From Saccharopolyspora gloriosae (GTDB lineage: Bacteria > Actinomycetota > Actinomycetes > Mycobacteriales > Pseudonocardiaceae), in assembly GCF_022828475.1 (NCBI RefSeq), contig NZ_CP059557.1, positions 5,813,470-5,877,469 of the forward strand: a DNA stretch of 64,000 bases, in the 5' to 3' direction. A model generated the notes under the pieces. It worked only from the letters and a program-made list of their open reading frames with translations. It was not told where the DNA came from and did no database searches. The stretch's first letter is position 1. Every line of letters starts with the position of its first letter. The translations under genes and the position numbers were made by a program. Positions 29,319-38,832 of this stretch are shown in pieces.

Positions 29319-29678
29319 GGTGCCTCCTGCACTGTTCCTCGTGATTGCGCGGACCCGCTGTGGACGGGGCCGCCCGACCCGGACGGGTCGGCGCGTCGGC
29401 TGCGACGCGCCCAGGTACCAGGTGGCCTGCGCCCGGCACGATCGCTGCCGTCTGCGGATAGTAGTCCGGCCGCCGCGCGTGCCTGCGGCCGGGCCGTAGC
29501 CACCCTAGTCATCGACTCGCGCAAGGTCATCAGTGGTGAGAGCGAGGCGACACCGCGCGTTCCCCTCCGGATCGGCGCACCCTGATGGTTGAGCGCGTCT
29601 CGATCGATAACCTGGAGTCCGACAGCCCCGGCCGGCACCCCGACCGGAACGATCACCACCCTGGGAGAGGGCGGTCAC
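29319..29678. other. Divergent ctaD / lipoprotein promoter region
   Basis: 360 bp without a gene between divergent ctaD and the DUF305 lipoprotein. On the ctaD strand a TACTAT -10-like hexamer (complement of 29458-29463) would give a ~130-nt leader, but no good -35 is present. No repeat of families A-C is present. Confidence 0.4.
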
Positions 29679-30434
29679 GTGCAGCGAGCCTTGTTCCACC
29701 GGCACCGGCCCACGCGGACCGCACCGCCCGGCCGCGCGTGGTCGCGGACCGCGCCCGGCGGCCCGGCGGCGGCCGAACCCCGTCCCCATCGAGCGGGCCG
29801 GAGCTCGCCGGACAGCGGCGGTCGCGCGCCGCGACGGATGCTGATCGGCGCGGCGCTGGCCTGCGGACTCGTGCTCACCGGCTGCGGTCCCGCTCCGCAG
29901 CCCGCGCCGCCTCCCGCCACGGACACCTCCGAGGCGCCCGGCACGGACGACGCGGACCTCGATGAGTTGGAGGACGGGTCGCACACGAGCACCGATCAGG
30001 AGTTCGCGAGTCAGCTGCTGGCGCACCACCAGCAGCTGCTGGAACTGACCGACTTGGCGGCGGAGTCCGGTGATCCGGAGGTGGCCGCCTTCGCGGCGCG
30101 GCTCAGGCAGGACCGGCAGGCCCAGGCCGACGAGCTGACCGGGTGGCTCACCGCCACCGAGGGGCTTCCTTCGGGCAGCGCGCCCGAGGACCTGGTCGCC
30201 GAGCCGTCGCAGCTGCCCGGGATGCCTAGCGCCGAGCTGCTGGCGCGGCTGCGGCAGGTTCGCGGCGCGGAGTTCACGGCCTCGTTCAAGGAGGCCATGA
30301 CGGGCCTCTACGACGGCGGTGAGCAGTTGGCACAAGCGGAACTGGAGGAGGGCTCGGCGCCTGAGATGCGTTCCTTGGCGGAGCGGGTCCTCGACGGTCA
30401 CGACACCGAACGGGCCGACCTCACCGCCCTCTGA
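29679..30434 (+). CDS. DUF305 lipoprotein
   Basis: Predicted lipoprotein with a lipobox LVLTGCG after a hydrophobic stretch (MLIGAALACGLVL), then a Pro/Ala/Asp-rich linker and a DUF305 domain. The domain begins DQEFASQLLAHHQQLLELTD with the conserved His pair, and repeats as EFTASFKEAMTGLYDGGEQL. DUF305 proteins are often linked to metal handling. The start is uncertain: GTG 29679 has a GGGAGAGG ribosome site but gives about 50 residues before the signal peptide, while ATG 29838 gives a normal signal peptide without a ribosome site. Confidence 0.82.
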   Translation: MQRALFHRHRPTRTAPPGRAWSRTAPGGPAAAEPRPHRAGRSSPDSGGRAPRRMLIGAALACGLVLTGCGPAPQPAPPPATDTSEAPGTDDADLDELEDGSHTSTDQEFASQLLAHHQQLLELTDLAAESGDPEVAAFAARLRQDRQAQADELTGWLTATEGLPSGSAPEDLVAEPSQLPGMPSAELLARLRQVRGAEFTASFKEAMTGLYDGGEQLAQAELEEGSAPEMRSLAERVLDGHDTERADLTAL

Positions 30435-30462
30435 ACCCACTCGAACCTTGGTCGTCCCGATT

Positions 30463-30588
30463 CGATTTCGCGAGAAATCGACTCGCCCCAACCCCTCGCC
30501 TACGGCGCAACCCCAGGTGAACGAACACTTCGACCGGCCTGTGCTGCGTCCGGGCGCGGTCGGGCTCGGTCGATTTCTCGCGAAATCG
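30463..30588. mobile_element. 126-bp element bounded by 18-bp inverted repeats (MITE-like candidate)
   Basis: CGATTTCGCGAGAAATCG at 30463-30480 is the exact reverse complement of CGATTTCTCGCGAAATCG at 30571-30588, and each is itself a 7-bp stem with a 4-nt loop. The 90 bp between them code for nothing recognisable. The geometry resembles a miniature inverted-repeat element, but no target-site duplication is obvious and only one copy is present in this window. The terminal hairpins could equally be paired regulatory sites. Confidence 0.5.
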
Positions 30589-30594
30589 CAGGAG

Positions 30595-30622
30595 TTGTCC
30601 ACAGGTGGACGAGTTGTCCACA
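30595..30622 (+). promoter_or_regulatory. Two consensus DnaA boxes in tandem
   Basis: TTGTCCACA occurs at 30595-30603 and again at 30614-30622, same orientation, with 10 bp between, so starts are 19 bp apart. This matches the actinobacterial DnaA box consensus exactly. They lie about 100 bp upstream of the short-chain dehydrogenase gene, immediately after the 126-bp inverted-repeat element. Confidence 0.55.
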
Positions 30623-30647
30623 GGATGGCGGGACTCGGCACGACTAG

Positions 30648-30693
30648 ACCTACCGGAAGTAAGCTACCGCCGGTAGGCTACTTCGGAGTAGGT
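30648..30693. promoter_or_regulatory. Nested dyad upstream of the SDR gene, operator candidate
   Basis: A 13-bp central palindrome CTACCGCCGGTAG (30664-30676) sits inside a longer imperfect dyad beginning ACCTACCGG and ending GGAGTAGGT. It lies 28 bp before the ATG of the dehydrogenase, where a repressor would block transcription. No regulator is encoded next to it. Confidence 0.5.
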
Positions 30694-30720
30694 GATGTCG
30701 AACCAAGCTCGGGAGTGCGC

Positions 30721-31632
30721 ATGCCGTCAACGATGTCCGGCAAAGTCGTCCTGATCACCGGAGCCGCGCGCGGCATCGGTGCGCAGACCGCCAGGGAGCT
30801 CGCGCGCCGCGGCGCCACGCTCTCGCTGACCGGGCTCGAACCCGATGAGCTCAAGGCCGTCACCGCCGAGCTCGGCGACGACCACACCTGGTTCGAAGCC
30901 GACGTCACCGACCCCGACTCCCTGCAAGCCGCCATCGACGGCACCGTCGCCGCGCACGGCCGGATCGACGCCGTGATCGCCAACGCGGGCATCGCACCGT
31001 TCGGCACCGTGCAGAACGGCGACCCGCACTCGTTCACCAAGACCATCGACGTGAACATCAACGGCGTCTTCCACACCGCGCGCCTCGCGCTGCCGCACGT
31101 GATCGAGCAGCGCGGCTACATCCTGGTCGTGTCCTCGCTGTCGGCGTTCGCCCCGATCGGCGGCATGGCCGCCTACACCGCGAGCAAGGCGGGCGCGGAG
31201 GCCCTGGCCAGCGCGTTGAACACCGAGGTGGCCCACCTCGGTGTCGCCGTCGGCAGCGCGCACCCGTCGTGGATCGACACCGACCTGGTGCGCGACGCGA
31301 AGAACGACCTGCCGAGCTTCCGCAAGCTGCGCGAGATCCTGCCGTGGCCGATGCACTCCACGACCACCGTGGACAAGTGCGCCACCGCGTTCGCCGACGC
31401 CGTGCAGCGCCGCTCCCGCCGGGTCTACGTGCCGCGCTCGGTGGCGGTGATGCACTGGCTGCGCAACCTGCCCGCTTCGAAGCTGGTCGCGCGGATCATG
31501 GCCCCGACGGTGCGCAAGATCATGCCGCAGATGGAGCGGGAGGTCGCAGCGCTCGGCCGCTCGTTCAGCGCCCGCAACCAGGCGTTGCAGGGCACGCCGA
31601 AGACTCCGGCCGCGGAGCAACCGCGCAGCTGA
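30721..31632 (+). CDS. Short-chain dehydrogenase/reductase
   Basis: Classical SDR, 303 aa. The NAD(P) loop is VLITGAARGIGAQTA, NAGIAPFG follows, the catalytic Ser is in LVVSSLSAF, and the Tyr-Lys pair is in YTASKAGAEALA. The C-terminal extension (residues ~240-303) contains a hydrophobic or amphipathic segment (VMHWLRNLPASKLVARIMAP) suggesting membrane association. Either ATG 30721 or ATG 30733 could start it. It stands alone behind an unusual upstream region with an inverted-repeat element, DnaA boxes and a nested dyad. Confidence 0.9.
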   Translation: MPSTMSGKVVLITGAARGIGAQTARELARRGATLSLTGLEPDELKAVTAELGDDHTWFEADVTDPDSLQAAIDGTVAAHGRIDAVIANAGIAPFGTVQNGDPHSFTKTIDVNINGVFHTARLALPHVIEQRGYILVVSSLSAFAPIGGMAAYTASKAGAEALASALNTEVAHLGVAVGSAHPSWIDTDLVRDAKNDLPSFRKLREILPWPMHSTTTVDKCATAFADAVQRRSRRVYVPRSVAVMHWLRNLPASKLVARIMAPTVRKIMPQMEREVAALGRSFSARNQALQGTPKTPAAEQPRS

Positions 31633-31716
31633 GCTCCACTTGGCCGAGGGCGCGTCCGGCCAAGTGGTTTCGGGGCGGGCCGGGTGACCGGGCGCGGGCC
31701 ACCCGGCCCGTCGAGG

Positions 31717-32565
31717 TCAGGACCGTCGTGCGGGTGCGCGACCGGCAGTGGCCGGCACGCCCTTGCCCGGCCGCTCGGCCGGAACGTTCACCGGAGCGCG
31801 GACGTTCGCCGCAGGCGGGCCGGACGCGGCGGGCATCCGCCCGTCAGTGGGCCTGCGCACCGGAACCGCGTTGCGCTCGCCGCTCTGCCGGGCCGGAACT
31901 CGCGCCGTTGCCGCGTCCGAATTCCGCCGGGCGCCGGGAACGCGTTCCTGTTCGATCTTCTCGATGATCCGCCACACCGTGGTCTGCGCCTCGTCCGGTT
32001 CCACGCTGCGGTGGTTCGGGCCGGGCAGTTGCCCCTCGGCACGCCACCAGCGCGCGCACACCACGAGCCCGCCCATGGAGGCGCCGAGCGTGTTGAGCAC
32101 GACGTCGTCGGTGGAGGCGACTCGCCCCGGGATGCAGAAGAACTGCACCGCCTCGATCGTCAGGGCCGTCGACAGCCCGCCGATGACGATCTTGCCGTAG
32201 CCGTCGAACCAGCGGACCCGCATCGGCACCAGCGTCGCCATCGGCAGCAGCAGCACCAGGTTCCCGGCCAGCTGCACCCACGGCCGGACATCGCCGGGGG
32301 CCGCGCGCAACGCCGTCAACAGATCGTTGCCGATCTCCATCCGGACCCGCTCGGCGATCTCCGGTTGCGGGTAGAACACCAGGTAGGCGGTGAACATCAC
32401 CGCGAACACCAGCACCGCGTCGATCAGCGGTTCGTGCAGCGGGGAGACCGACCGCAGCCGGTTGCTGCGCACCGTCCCGGACACCGCGGCGACGAGCACC
32501 GCCAGCGGGAACAGAACCGTCAGAGCCGGGACGAAACCGTCGAAGGCCAGAAAGAGTTGATACAC
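31717..32565 (-). CDS. VanZ-family membrane protein
   Basis: A 282-aa protein with five transmembrane segments in residues 1-175 and the VanZ signatures WVQLAGNLVLLLPMATLVP, STALTIEAVQFF and STDDVVLNTLGASMGG. The last ~100 residues are disordered, rich in Arg, Ala and Pro. The start is GTG 32565. VanZ-like proteins influence glycopeptide or lipopeptide susceptibility in some bacteria; nothing around this gene indicates a resistance cluster. Confidence 0.87.
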   Translation of the reverse strand: MYQLFLAFDGFVPALTVLFPLAVLVAAVSGTVRSNRLRSVSPLHEPLIDAVLVFAVMFTAYLVFYPQPEIAERVRMEIGNDLLTALRAAPGDVRPWVQLAGNLVLLLPMATLVPMRVRWFDGYGKIVIGGLSTALTIEAVQFFCIPGRVASTDDVVLNTLGASMGGLVVCARWWRAEGQLPGPNHRSVEPDEAQTTVWRIIEKIEQERVPGARRNSDAATARVPARQSGERNAVPVRRPTDGRMPAASGPPAANVRAPVNVPAERPGKGVPATAGRAPARRS

Positions 32566-32726
32566 CTCAGCCGCACTTCCTCTGGTCTATGCCAGGACCG
32601 CGAACCAATGTCTGCATCAGGTGGTTCCGTGCGGTGCGGCGGACGCACCGCGAGCGACCACCTGCCGCGCTCGTCGCGCGGGGAGTCGGCGGTCGGCATT
32701 GACCGATCAAGAAGGGGGTCAAGAAG

Positions 32727-32764
32727 GTGGCCGGGCATCGCCTCGCGGGTCGATACCCGGCCAC
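32727..32764. terminator. Hairpin 3' of the subtilase gene
   Basis: GTGGCCGGG / CCCGGCCAC 9-bp stem with a 20-nt loop, about 20 bp past the protease stop codon on the minus strand. Confidence 0.6.
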
Positions 32765-32783
32765 ACCGGTTTCTTGCGGAGCG

Positions 32784-33950
<1,167 letters not shown>

Positions 33951-34603
33951 GGGATTACCTCCGTCACGAACCGACAAGTTTCCGGCGGACGCACCGCCCG
34001 GCACTGGAGTCGATTGCTCTAATTGACTCGGATGCCGAAAACGTATCTACCGGATCCGCTCGGAACAAAGGCATGGCTAGAACCCGCCACCCCTTCCCGA
34101 CGTGCGCCGACGCCTTCCAAGATCCCCACCTTGACAGGCCTTAGCTGCTGTTTTCCCGAGAATTGGGAGCGATTCGCACGGGAGTGTCAGGACACACCCA
34201 ATGGGACTTTGCCATCATTCACAGGCCCACATCGAGTTTGCGCTGTTCAACTCGGGAAAGTGCGGGAAAAACGTGGAGGAAGTCCCGGTTAAGCCGACGA
34301 TGGCCCAGTTCAAGCAGTGTGCGACGTGGACACTCCAACACGATCATCAGCGCCCCGTCCGAAATCGGAGTGATTTGGAGCGCAAGACGAGCGCCGCACA
34401 CTCGGCCCCATGCCGAGCAATGACCCCAATGGTCCGAAATGGCCGGTTCCGTAACGCGAGTAACACTGCGAACACACCATCGGCACGGTGCGTAAATGAT
34501 TCCCGCTATTTGAAATGTCCGAGAAGAACCTTGACCCGCCCGGCAGCCACGGCCGCACCGAGCCGCGCAGGCCCGTGCGGTGGCATTTCCCGGATCGGCA
34601 CGG
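33951..34603. other. 653-bp gap of lower GC, no recognisable gene
   Basis: Lies between sdhB and the upstream side of the protease gene. The base composition is visibly less GC-rich than the surroundings, and open frames on both strands (for example plus 34201-34623 and minus 34219-34401) lack ribosome sites and third-position GC bias. It contains the protease promoter on the minus strand; otherwise I see no repeat, RNA gene or protein family. It could be a decayed gene. Confidence 0.5.
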
Positions 34604-35362
34604 TCAGTCCCGCTTGCGCCTGAACAGCCTCAGCAACGGATCGTAGTACCGATCGGCGGCGCGTTCCTTCAACGGGATGAGCGCGTTATCGGTGATCTGG
34701 ATGTGCTCCGGGCACACGTCGGTGCAGCAGCGGGTGATGTTGCACAGCCCGAGTCCGTGCTCCTCGCGTCCCTCGTCGGCGCGATCCTTGCGGGTCTCGC
34801 CGCGGGCGTCCAGCGGATGCATCTCCAGCTCGGCGATGCGCATCAAGAACCGCGGCCCGGAGAAGGCCTCCTTGTTGTCCTCGTGGTCCCGGATCACGTG
34901 GCAGACGTCCTGGCACAGGAAGCATTCGATGCACTTGCGGAACTCCTGGGAGCGCTGCACGTCCACCTGCTGCATGCGGTACTCGCCGGGTTCGAGGTCG
35001 GCGGGCGGTTCGAACGCGGGCACTTCGCGCGCCTTGACGTAGTTGAACGACACGTCGCACACCAGGTCCTTGATCACCGGGAAGGTGCGCATCGGCGTGA
35101 CGGTGATGACCTCGTCGGTGGCGAACGTCGACATCCGCGTCATGCACAGCAGCTTCGGCTTGCCGTTGATCTCCGCCGAGCAGGAGCCGCACTTGCCCGC
35201 CTTGCAGTTCCACCGCACCGCCAGGTCGGGGCATTCGGTGGCCTGCAGGCGGTGCACGAGGTCGAGCACGACCTCGCCCTCCGCCGCCTCGACGACGTGA
35301 TCTCGCAGCTCACCGCCGTCTGCGTCGCCGTGCCACACGCGAAGATGCGCCAGGTAGCTCAT
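34604..35362 (-). CDS. sdhB: Succinate dehydrogenase iron-sulfur subunit
   Basis: A 252-aa SdhB/FrdB. The N-terminal 2Fe-2S motif is CKAGKCGSCSAEINGKPKLLC. The C-terminal 4Fe-4S/3Fe-4S motifs are CIECFLCQDVC and CNITRCCTDVCPEH. It transfers electrons from the flavoprotein to quinone sites in the membrane subunit. It follows sdhA by 11 bp on the minus strand. The type matches the Sdh1 complex of mycobacteria (Rv0247c). Confidence 0.95.
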   Translation of the reverse strand: MSYLAHLRVWHGDADGGELRDHVVEAAEGEVVLDLVHRLQATECPDLAVRWNCKAGKCGSCSAEINGKPKLLCMTRMSTFATDEVITVTPMRTFPVIKDLVCDVSFNYVKAREVPAFEPPADLEPGEYRMQQVDVQRSQEFRKCIECFLCQDVCHVIRDHEDNKEAFSGPRFLMRIAELEMHPLDARGETRKDRADEGREEHGLGLCNITRCCTDVCPEHIQITDNALIPLKERAADRYYDPLLRLFRRKRD

Positions 35363-35373
35363 CGTCGGCCTCC

Positions 35374-37260
35374 TCAGCCCGCCGTGGCGGCTAGTTCCTC
35401 TTCGGTGAAGTACTTGCGCAGTTCTTCGGCCGCGAACAGCTCCAGCAGGTCCGGGCGCACCGGGAGCTGGCGCTGCTCGTCGACGCGGACGCCGTCCCTG
35501 CTCAACGAGCAGGCCAGCAGGGTGCGCCGCCAGGTGGGGGCCATGCCGGGGTGGTCGTCGCGGGTGTGCCCGCCGCGGCTCTCGGTGCGCAGCACCGCCG
35601 CTCGCGCCACGCATTCGCTGACCAGCAGCATGTTCCGCAGATCCAGCGCCAGGTGCCAGCCGGGGTTGAACTGCCGGTTGCCCTCGACGACCAGGTTCCG
35701 GGACCGGTCCCGGAGTTGTTCCAGGCGCCGCAACGCGTCCTGCATCTGTTCGCCGACGCGGATGATGCCGACCAGGTCGTTCATCACCTGCTGCAGCTCG
35801 GAATGCAGGGTGTACGGGTTCTCCGCCCCCGAGTTCACGGCGGCGAACGGCTGTTCCGCCCGCTTCGCCGCATCGTCCACATCGGACTGGCGGATCTCCG
35901 GGCGATGCCCGGCGTCCAGGTACTCGGCGGCGCCGATCCCGGCACGCCTGCCGAACACCAGCAGGTCCGACAGCGAGTTCCCGCCCAGCCGGTTCGAGCC
36001 GTGCATCCCGCCCGCGACCTCACCGGCCGCGAACAGGCCCGGCACTCCGGAGGCCCCGGAGTCCGGATCGACCTCCACCCCGCCCATCACGTAGTGGCAG
36101 GTGGGGCCGACCTCCATCATCTCCCCGGTGATGTCCACATCGGCCAGTTCGCGGAACTGGTGGTGCATCGACGGCAGCCGCCGGGTGATCTCGTCCGGCG
36201 TCAGCCGGGACGCGATGTCCAGGAACACGCCGCCGTGCTCGGAGCCGCGCCCCTCCTTGATCTCGCTGTTGATCGCGCGAGCCACCTCGTCGCGCGGCAG
36301 CAGCTCCGGTGGCCTGCGGTTGCGCTCCGGATCGGCGTACCAGCGGTCGGCCTCGTCCTCGGTGTCGGCGTAGTTGTCCTTGAACACGTCGGGGATGTAG
36401 TCGAACATGAACCGGCGTCCGTTCGCGTCGCGCAGCACTCCCCCGTCGCCGCGCACCGATTCGGTGACGAGGATGCCTTTCACGCTCGGCGGCCACACCA
36501 TGCCGGTCGGGTGGAACTGCACGAACTCCATGTTGATCAGAGCGGCCCCGGCGCGCAGCGCCAGCGCGTGGCCGTCGCCGGTGTACTCCCACGAGTTCGA
36601 CGTGACCTTGAAGGACTTGCCGATGCCGCCGGTCGCGAGGATCACGGCGGGAGCCTGGAACCGCACGTACCGCCCGCTCTCGCGCCAATAGGCGAACGCC
36701 CCGGCGAGCCGTCCGTCCGGGGCGTCCTTGAGCAGTTCGGTGACGGTGCACTCCTGGAACACCTTCAGCCGCGCCTCGTAATCGCCGTGCTCGGCGAAGT
36801 CGGCCTGCTGCAACGAGACGATCTTCTGCTGCAAGGTGCGGATGAGTTCCAGTCCCGTGCGGTCCCCCACGTGCGCGAGCCGCGGGTATTCGTGGCCGCC
36901 GAAGTTGCGCTGGCTGATCCGCCCGTCCGCGGTGCGGTCGAACAGCGCCCCGTAGGTCTCCAGCTCCCACACCCGCTGCGGCGCCTCCCGCGCGTGCAGT
37001 TCCGCCATCCGCCAGTTGTTCAGGAACTTCCCGCCGCGCATGGTGTCCCGGAAGTGCACCTGCCAGTCGTCGTGCGGGTTGGCGTTGCCCATCGAGGCCG
37101 CGATGCCGCCCTCGGCCATCACCGTGTGCGCCTTGCCGAACAACGACTTGCACACCACCGCCGTGCGCAGCCCCCGCTGCCGGGTCTCGATGGCCGCGCG
37201 CAGTCCCGCGCCGCCCGCGCCGATCACGATGACGTCGTAGTCGTGCTGCTCGATCTGCAT
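35374..37260 (-). CDS. sdhA: Succinate dehydrogenase flavoprotein subunit
   Basis: A 628-aa FAD subunit. The dinucleotide fold is YDVIVIGAGGAGLRAAIETR, the flavinylation His lies in VVCKSLFGKAHTVMAEGGIA, and active-site segments are FHPTGMVWPPSVKG and RLGGNSLSDLLVFGRRAG. It oxidises succinate to fumarate. ATG 37260 begins MQIEQHDYDV, and upstream in-frame sequence overlaps the membrane subunit gene. It is the middle gene of a three-gene operon with 10-11-bp gaps. Confidence 0.95.
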   Translation of the reverse strand: MQIEQHDYDVIVIGAGGAGLRAAIETRQRGLRTAVVCKSLFGKAHTVMAEGGIAASMGNANPHDDWQVHFRDTMRGGKFLNNWRMAELHAREAPQRVWELETYGALFDRTADGRISQRNFGGHEYPRLAHVGDRTGLELIRTLQQKIVSLQQADFAEHGDYEARLKVFQECTVTELLKDAPDGRLAGAFAYWRESGRYVRFQAPAVILATGGIGKSFKVTSNSWEYTGDGHALALRAGAALINMEFVQFHPTGMVWPPSVKGILVTESVRGDGGVLRDANGRRFMFDYIPDVFKDNYADTEDEADRWYADPERNRRPPELLPRDEVARAINSEIKEGRGSEHGGVFLDIASRLTPDEITRRLPSMHHQFRELADVDITGEMMEVGPTCHYVMGGVEVDPDSGASGVPGLFAAGEVAGGMHGSNRLGGNSLSDLLVFGRRAGIGAAEYLDAGHRPEIRQSDVDDAAKRAEQPFAAVNSGAENPYTLHSELQQVMNDLVGIIRVGEQMQDALRRLEQLRDRSRNLVVEGNRQFNPGWHLALDLRNMLLVSECVARAAVLRTESRGGHTRDDHPGMAPTWRRTLLACSLSRDGVRVDEQRQLPVRPDLLELFAAEELRKYFTEEELAATAG

Positions 37261-37270
37261 CGAGGGCCTT

Positions 37271-38095
37271 TCAGTTGAACAGTCGGGGATCGGGGAACGC
37301 GCCTGCGGCGATGAGCAGCACGTACAGGTCGACCAGCGCCACCGACAGCAGTGAGGCCCAGGCGAGCTGCATGTGCCGCGCGTTGAGCGCACTGATCTTG
37401 GTCCACAGCCAGTAGCGCACGGGATGCTTGGAGAAGTGGTTGATGCGCCCGCCGATGAGATGCCTGCACGAGTGGCACGACGCGGTGTACATCCACAGCA
37501 GCACCACGTTCACGACCATCAGCAGCGAGCCGATACCGACGCCGAAACCGCCGTCCGCGCCGTGGAACGCGATCACGGTGTCGTAGGTGAGCACGGCCGC
37601 GACCAGCAGCGCGACGTAGAAGAAGTACCGGTGCAGGTTCTGCATCACCAGCGGGAACCGGGTCTCACCGGTGTAGCCGCGGTGCGGTTCGGCGACCGCG
37701 CAGGCAGGCGGCGCCGCCCAGAACGAGCGGTAGTAGGCCTTGCGGTAGTAGTAGCAGGTCAGCCGGAATCCGAACACGAACGGAAGCACGATCACCGGGG
37801 GCGGCAGGAACGGCCCCATCGCGGGCAGCCACTGCCCCCAGTGGCTCGCCCCCGGTACGCAGGCCTCGCTCAGGCAAGGCGAGAAGAACGGCGCCAGGTA
37901 GTGGTATTCGGGCACCCAGTAGTAGCTGTTCATGAACGTGCGGATCAGGCCGTAGATCAGGAACAACCCCAGCCCGACCACGGTGACCAGCGGTCCGAGC
38001 CACCACCGGTCGGTGCGCCGGGTGCGCGGGTCGGCGCGGCCGGGCGGATGGGCCGGTTCGGCGTTGGACGGATCGATACCGGGGAGTGCGGACAT
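37271..38095 (-). CDS. sdhC: Succinate dehydrogenase membrane anchor (Sdh1 type)
   Basis: A 274-aa integral membrane protein with five predicted helices and histidines placed for haem binding (LVMQNLHRYFFYVA, ASCHSCRHLIGG, FSKHPVRYW). It is a single fused-type anchor as in Rv0249c, unlike the separate SdhC/SdhD of other systems. It heads the sdh operon. A small conserved gene precedes it, as in M. tuberculosis. Confidence 0.88.
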   Translation of the reverse strand: MSALPGIDPSNAEPAHPPGRADPRTRRTDRWWLGPLVTVVGLGLFLIYGLIRTFMNSYYWVPEYHYLAPFFSPCLSEACVPGASHWGQWLPAMGPFLPPPVIVLPFVFGFRLTCYYYRKAYYRSFWAAPPACAVAEPHRGYTGETRFPLVMQNLHRYFFYVALLVAAVLTYDTVIAFHGADGGFGVGIGSLLMVVNVVLLWMYTASCHSCRHLIGGRINHFSKHPVRYWLWTKISALNARHMQLAWASLLSVALVDLYVLLIAAGAFPDPRLFN

Positions 38096-38224
38096 GGCTG
38101 ACCTCGTTGTCGGTGTCCGGTTCGGCCTGGGCGCTCGATCGTTCTTGCCGGTAGTGCGCGTGGTGGTCCACTGGTGCCGCTGGGAGTTTCGGCGCCGTCG
38201 CCGGAGCCGCCACCCCGGTCGGCC

Positions 38225-38506
38225 TCAGTGTTGTGGCCGTCCGCCGACTCCTTCGTCGTCGGCGTCGCGCCACAACGAGGGGTCGTAGGGCGTGTCCGGC
38301 ACCATCACCGTTTCGCCGCCGGTCATTTCCCTGCGCGGGGCGGGCAATGCGGACAGCTCGGCGAGGTCGATCTCGAGCCGTTCCACATCGTTGCTCAGGC
38401 GGCGCACGGCCGCAGCGTTTCCGTACCGCGATCGGAGCATGCCGACGCTGTTGCGCAGTTGCCCCAGAACTCGCTGCACATCGGTCAGTTCGGTAGCCGA
38501 AGACAT
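38225..38506 (-). CDS. Conserved small protein upstream of sdh (Rv0250c-like position)
   Basis: A 93-aa soluble protein with an N-terminal helical coiled region (LTDVQRVLGQLRNSVGMLRS, RRLSNDVERLEIDLAEL) and an acidic disordered tail ending GVGGRPQH. ATG 38506 has GAGAGGTG upstream. Its place directly before the sdh membrane anchor gene is the place of Rv0250c, and the helical opening looks alike. Function unknown; a helper for the Sdh1 complex is a guess from conserved neighbourhood. Confidence 0.75.
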   Translation of the reverse strand: MSSATELTDVQRVLGQLRNSVGMLRSRYGNAAAVRRLSNDVERLEIDLAELSALPAPRREMTGGETVMVPDTPYDPSLWRDADDEGVGGRPQH

Positions 38507-38626
38507 GGGCGAACACCTCTCGTACGGGTCGTCGCATCGACGTCTCCGAGAGTGCCCCGAGCTCACAATTGTGACAAGAGCCACACGGTCGACTTCCAGG
38601 ATTTCCCTCGGCCGAGCCCGAACTTC

Positions 38627-38655
38627 ACCCGGCCCGCAGCGAGTTCGGGCCGGGT
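38627..38655. terminator. 10-bp perfect hairpin
   Basis: ACCCGGCCCG / CGGGCCGGGT with a 9-nt loop, 28 bp past the stop of the 49-aa membrane protein on the minus strand. It separates that operon from the sdh locus. Confidence 0.65.
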
Positions 38656-38682
38656 TTCGCAACCCGCGGTGACCGGGAAGGC

Positions 38683-38832
38683 TCAGTCGCCGTCGGTGTC
38701 GTCGCGGGAACGGCGGCGGTCCCGGTAGACGATCACGGCGACGACGGCGACGACCGCGAAGGTGGGTACGAAGAACGGCACGGCCGTGATGATCGGGTGG
38801 CTGGCCAGGATCTGCGTCTCCGCGACGATCAC
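38683..38832 (-). CDS. 49-aa single-helix membrane protein, translationally coupled
   Basis: Begins GTG 38832 (VIVAETQILASHPIITAVPF), whose GTGA overlaps the TGA of the large membrane protein upstream. It has one transmembrane helix (FFVPTFAVVAVVAVIVYRDR) and a basic then acidic tail (RRRSRDDTDGD). The overlap, codon bias and tail support a real gene. It is probably a small subunit or stabiliser of the 615-aa membrane protein. Confidence 0.75.
   Translation of the reverse strand: MIVAETQILASHPIITAVPFFVPTFAVVAVVAVIVYRDRRRSRDDTDGD

Noticed and set aside
30595-30622. Chromosomal replication origin
   Set aside because: Only two DnaA boxes, and no dnaA, dnaN, recF or gyrB nearby.
34201-34623. 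140-codon plus-strand frame in the gene-free gap
   Set aside because: No ribosome site, no codon bias, no recognisable family, and it runs into the 3' end of sdhB.
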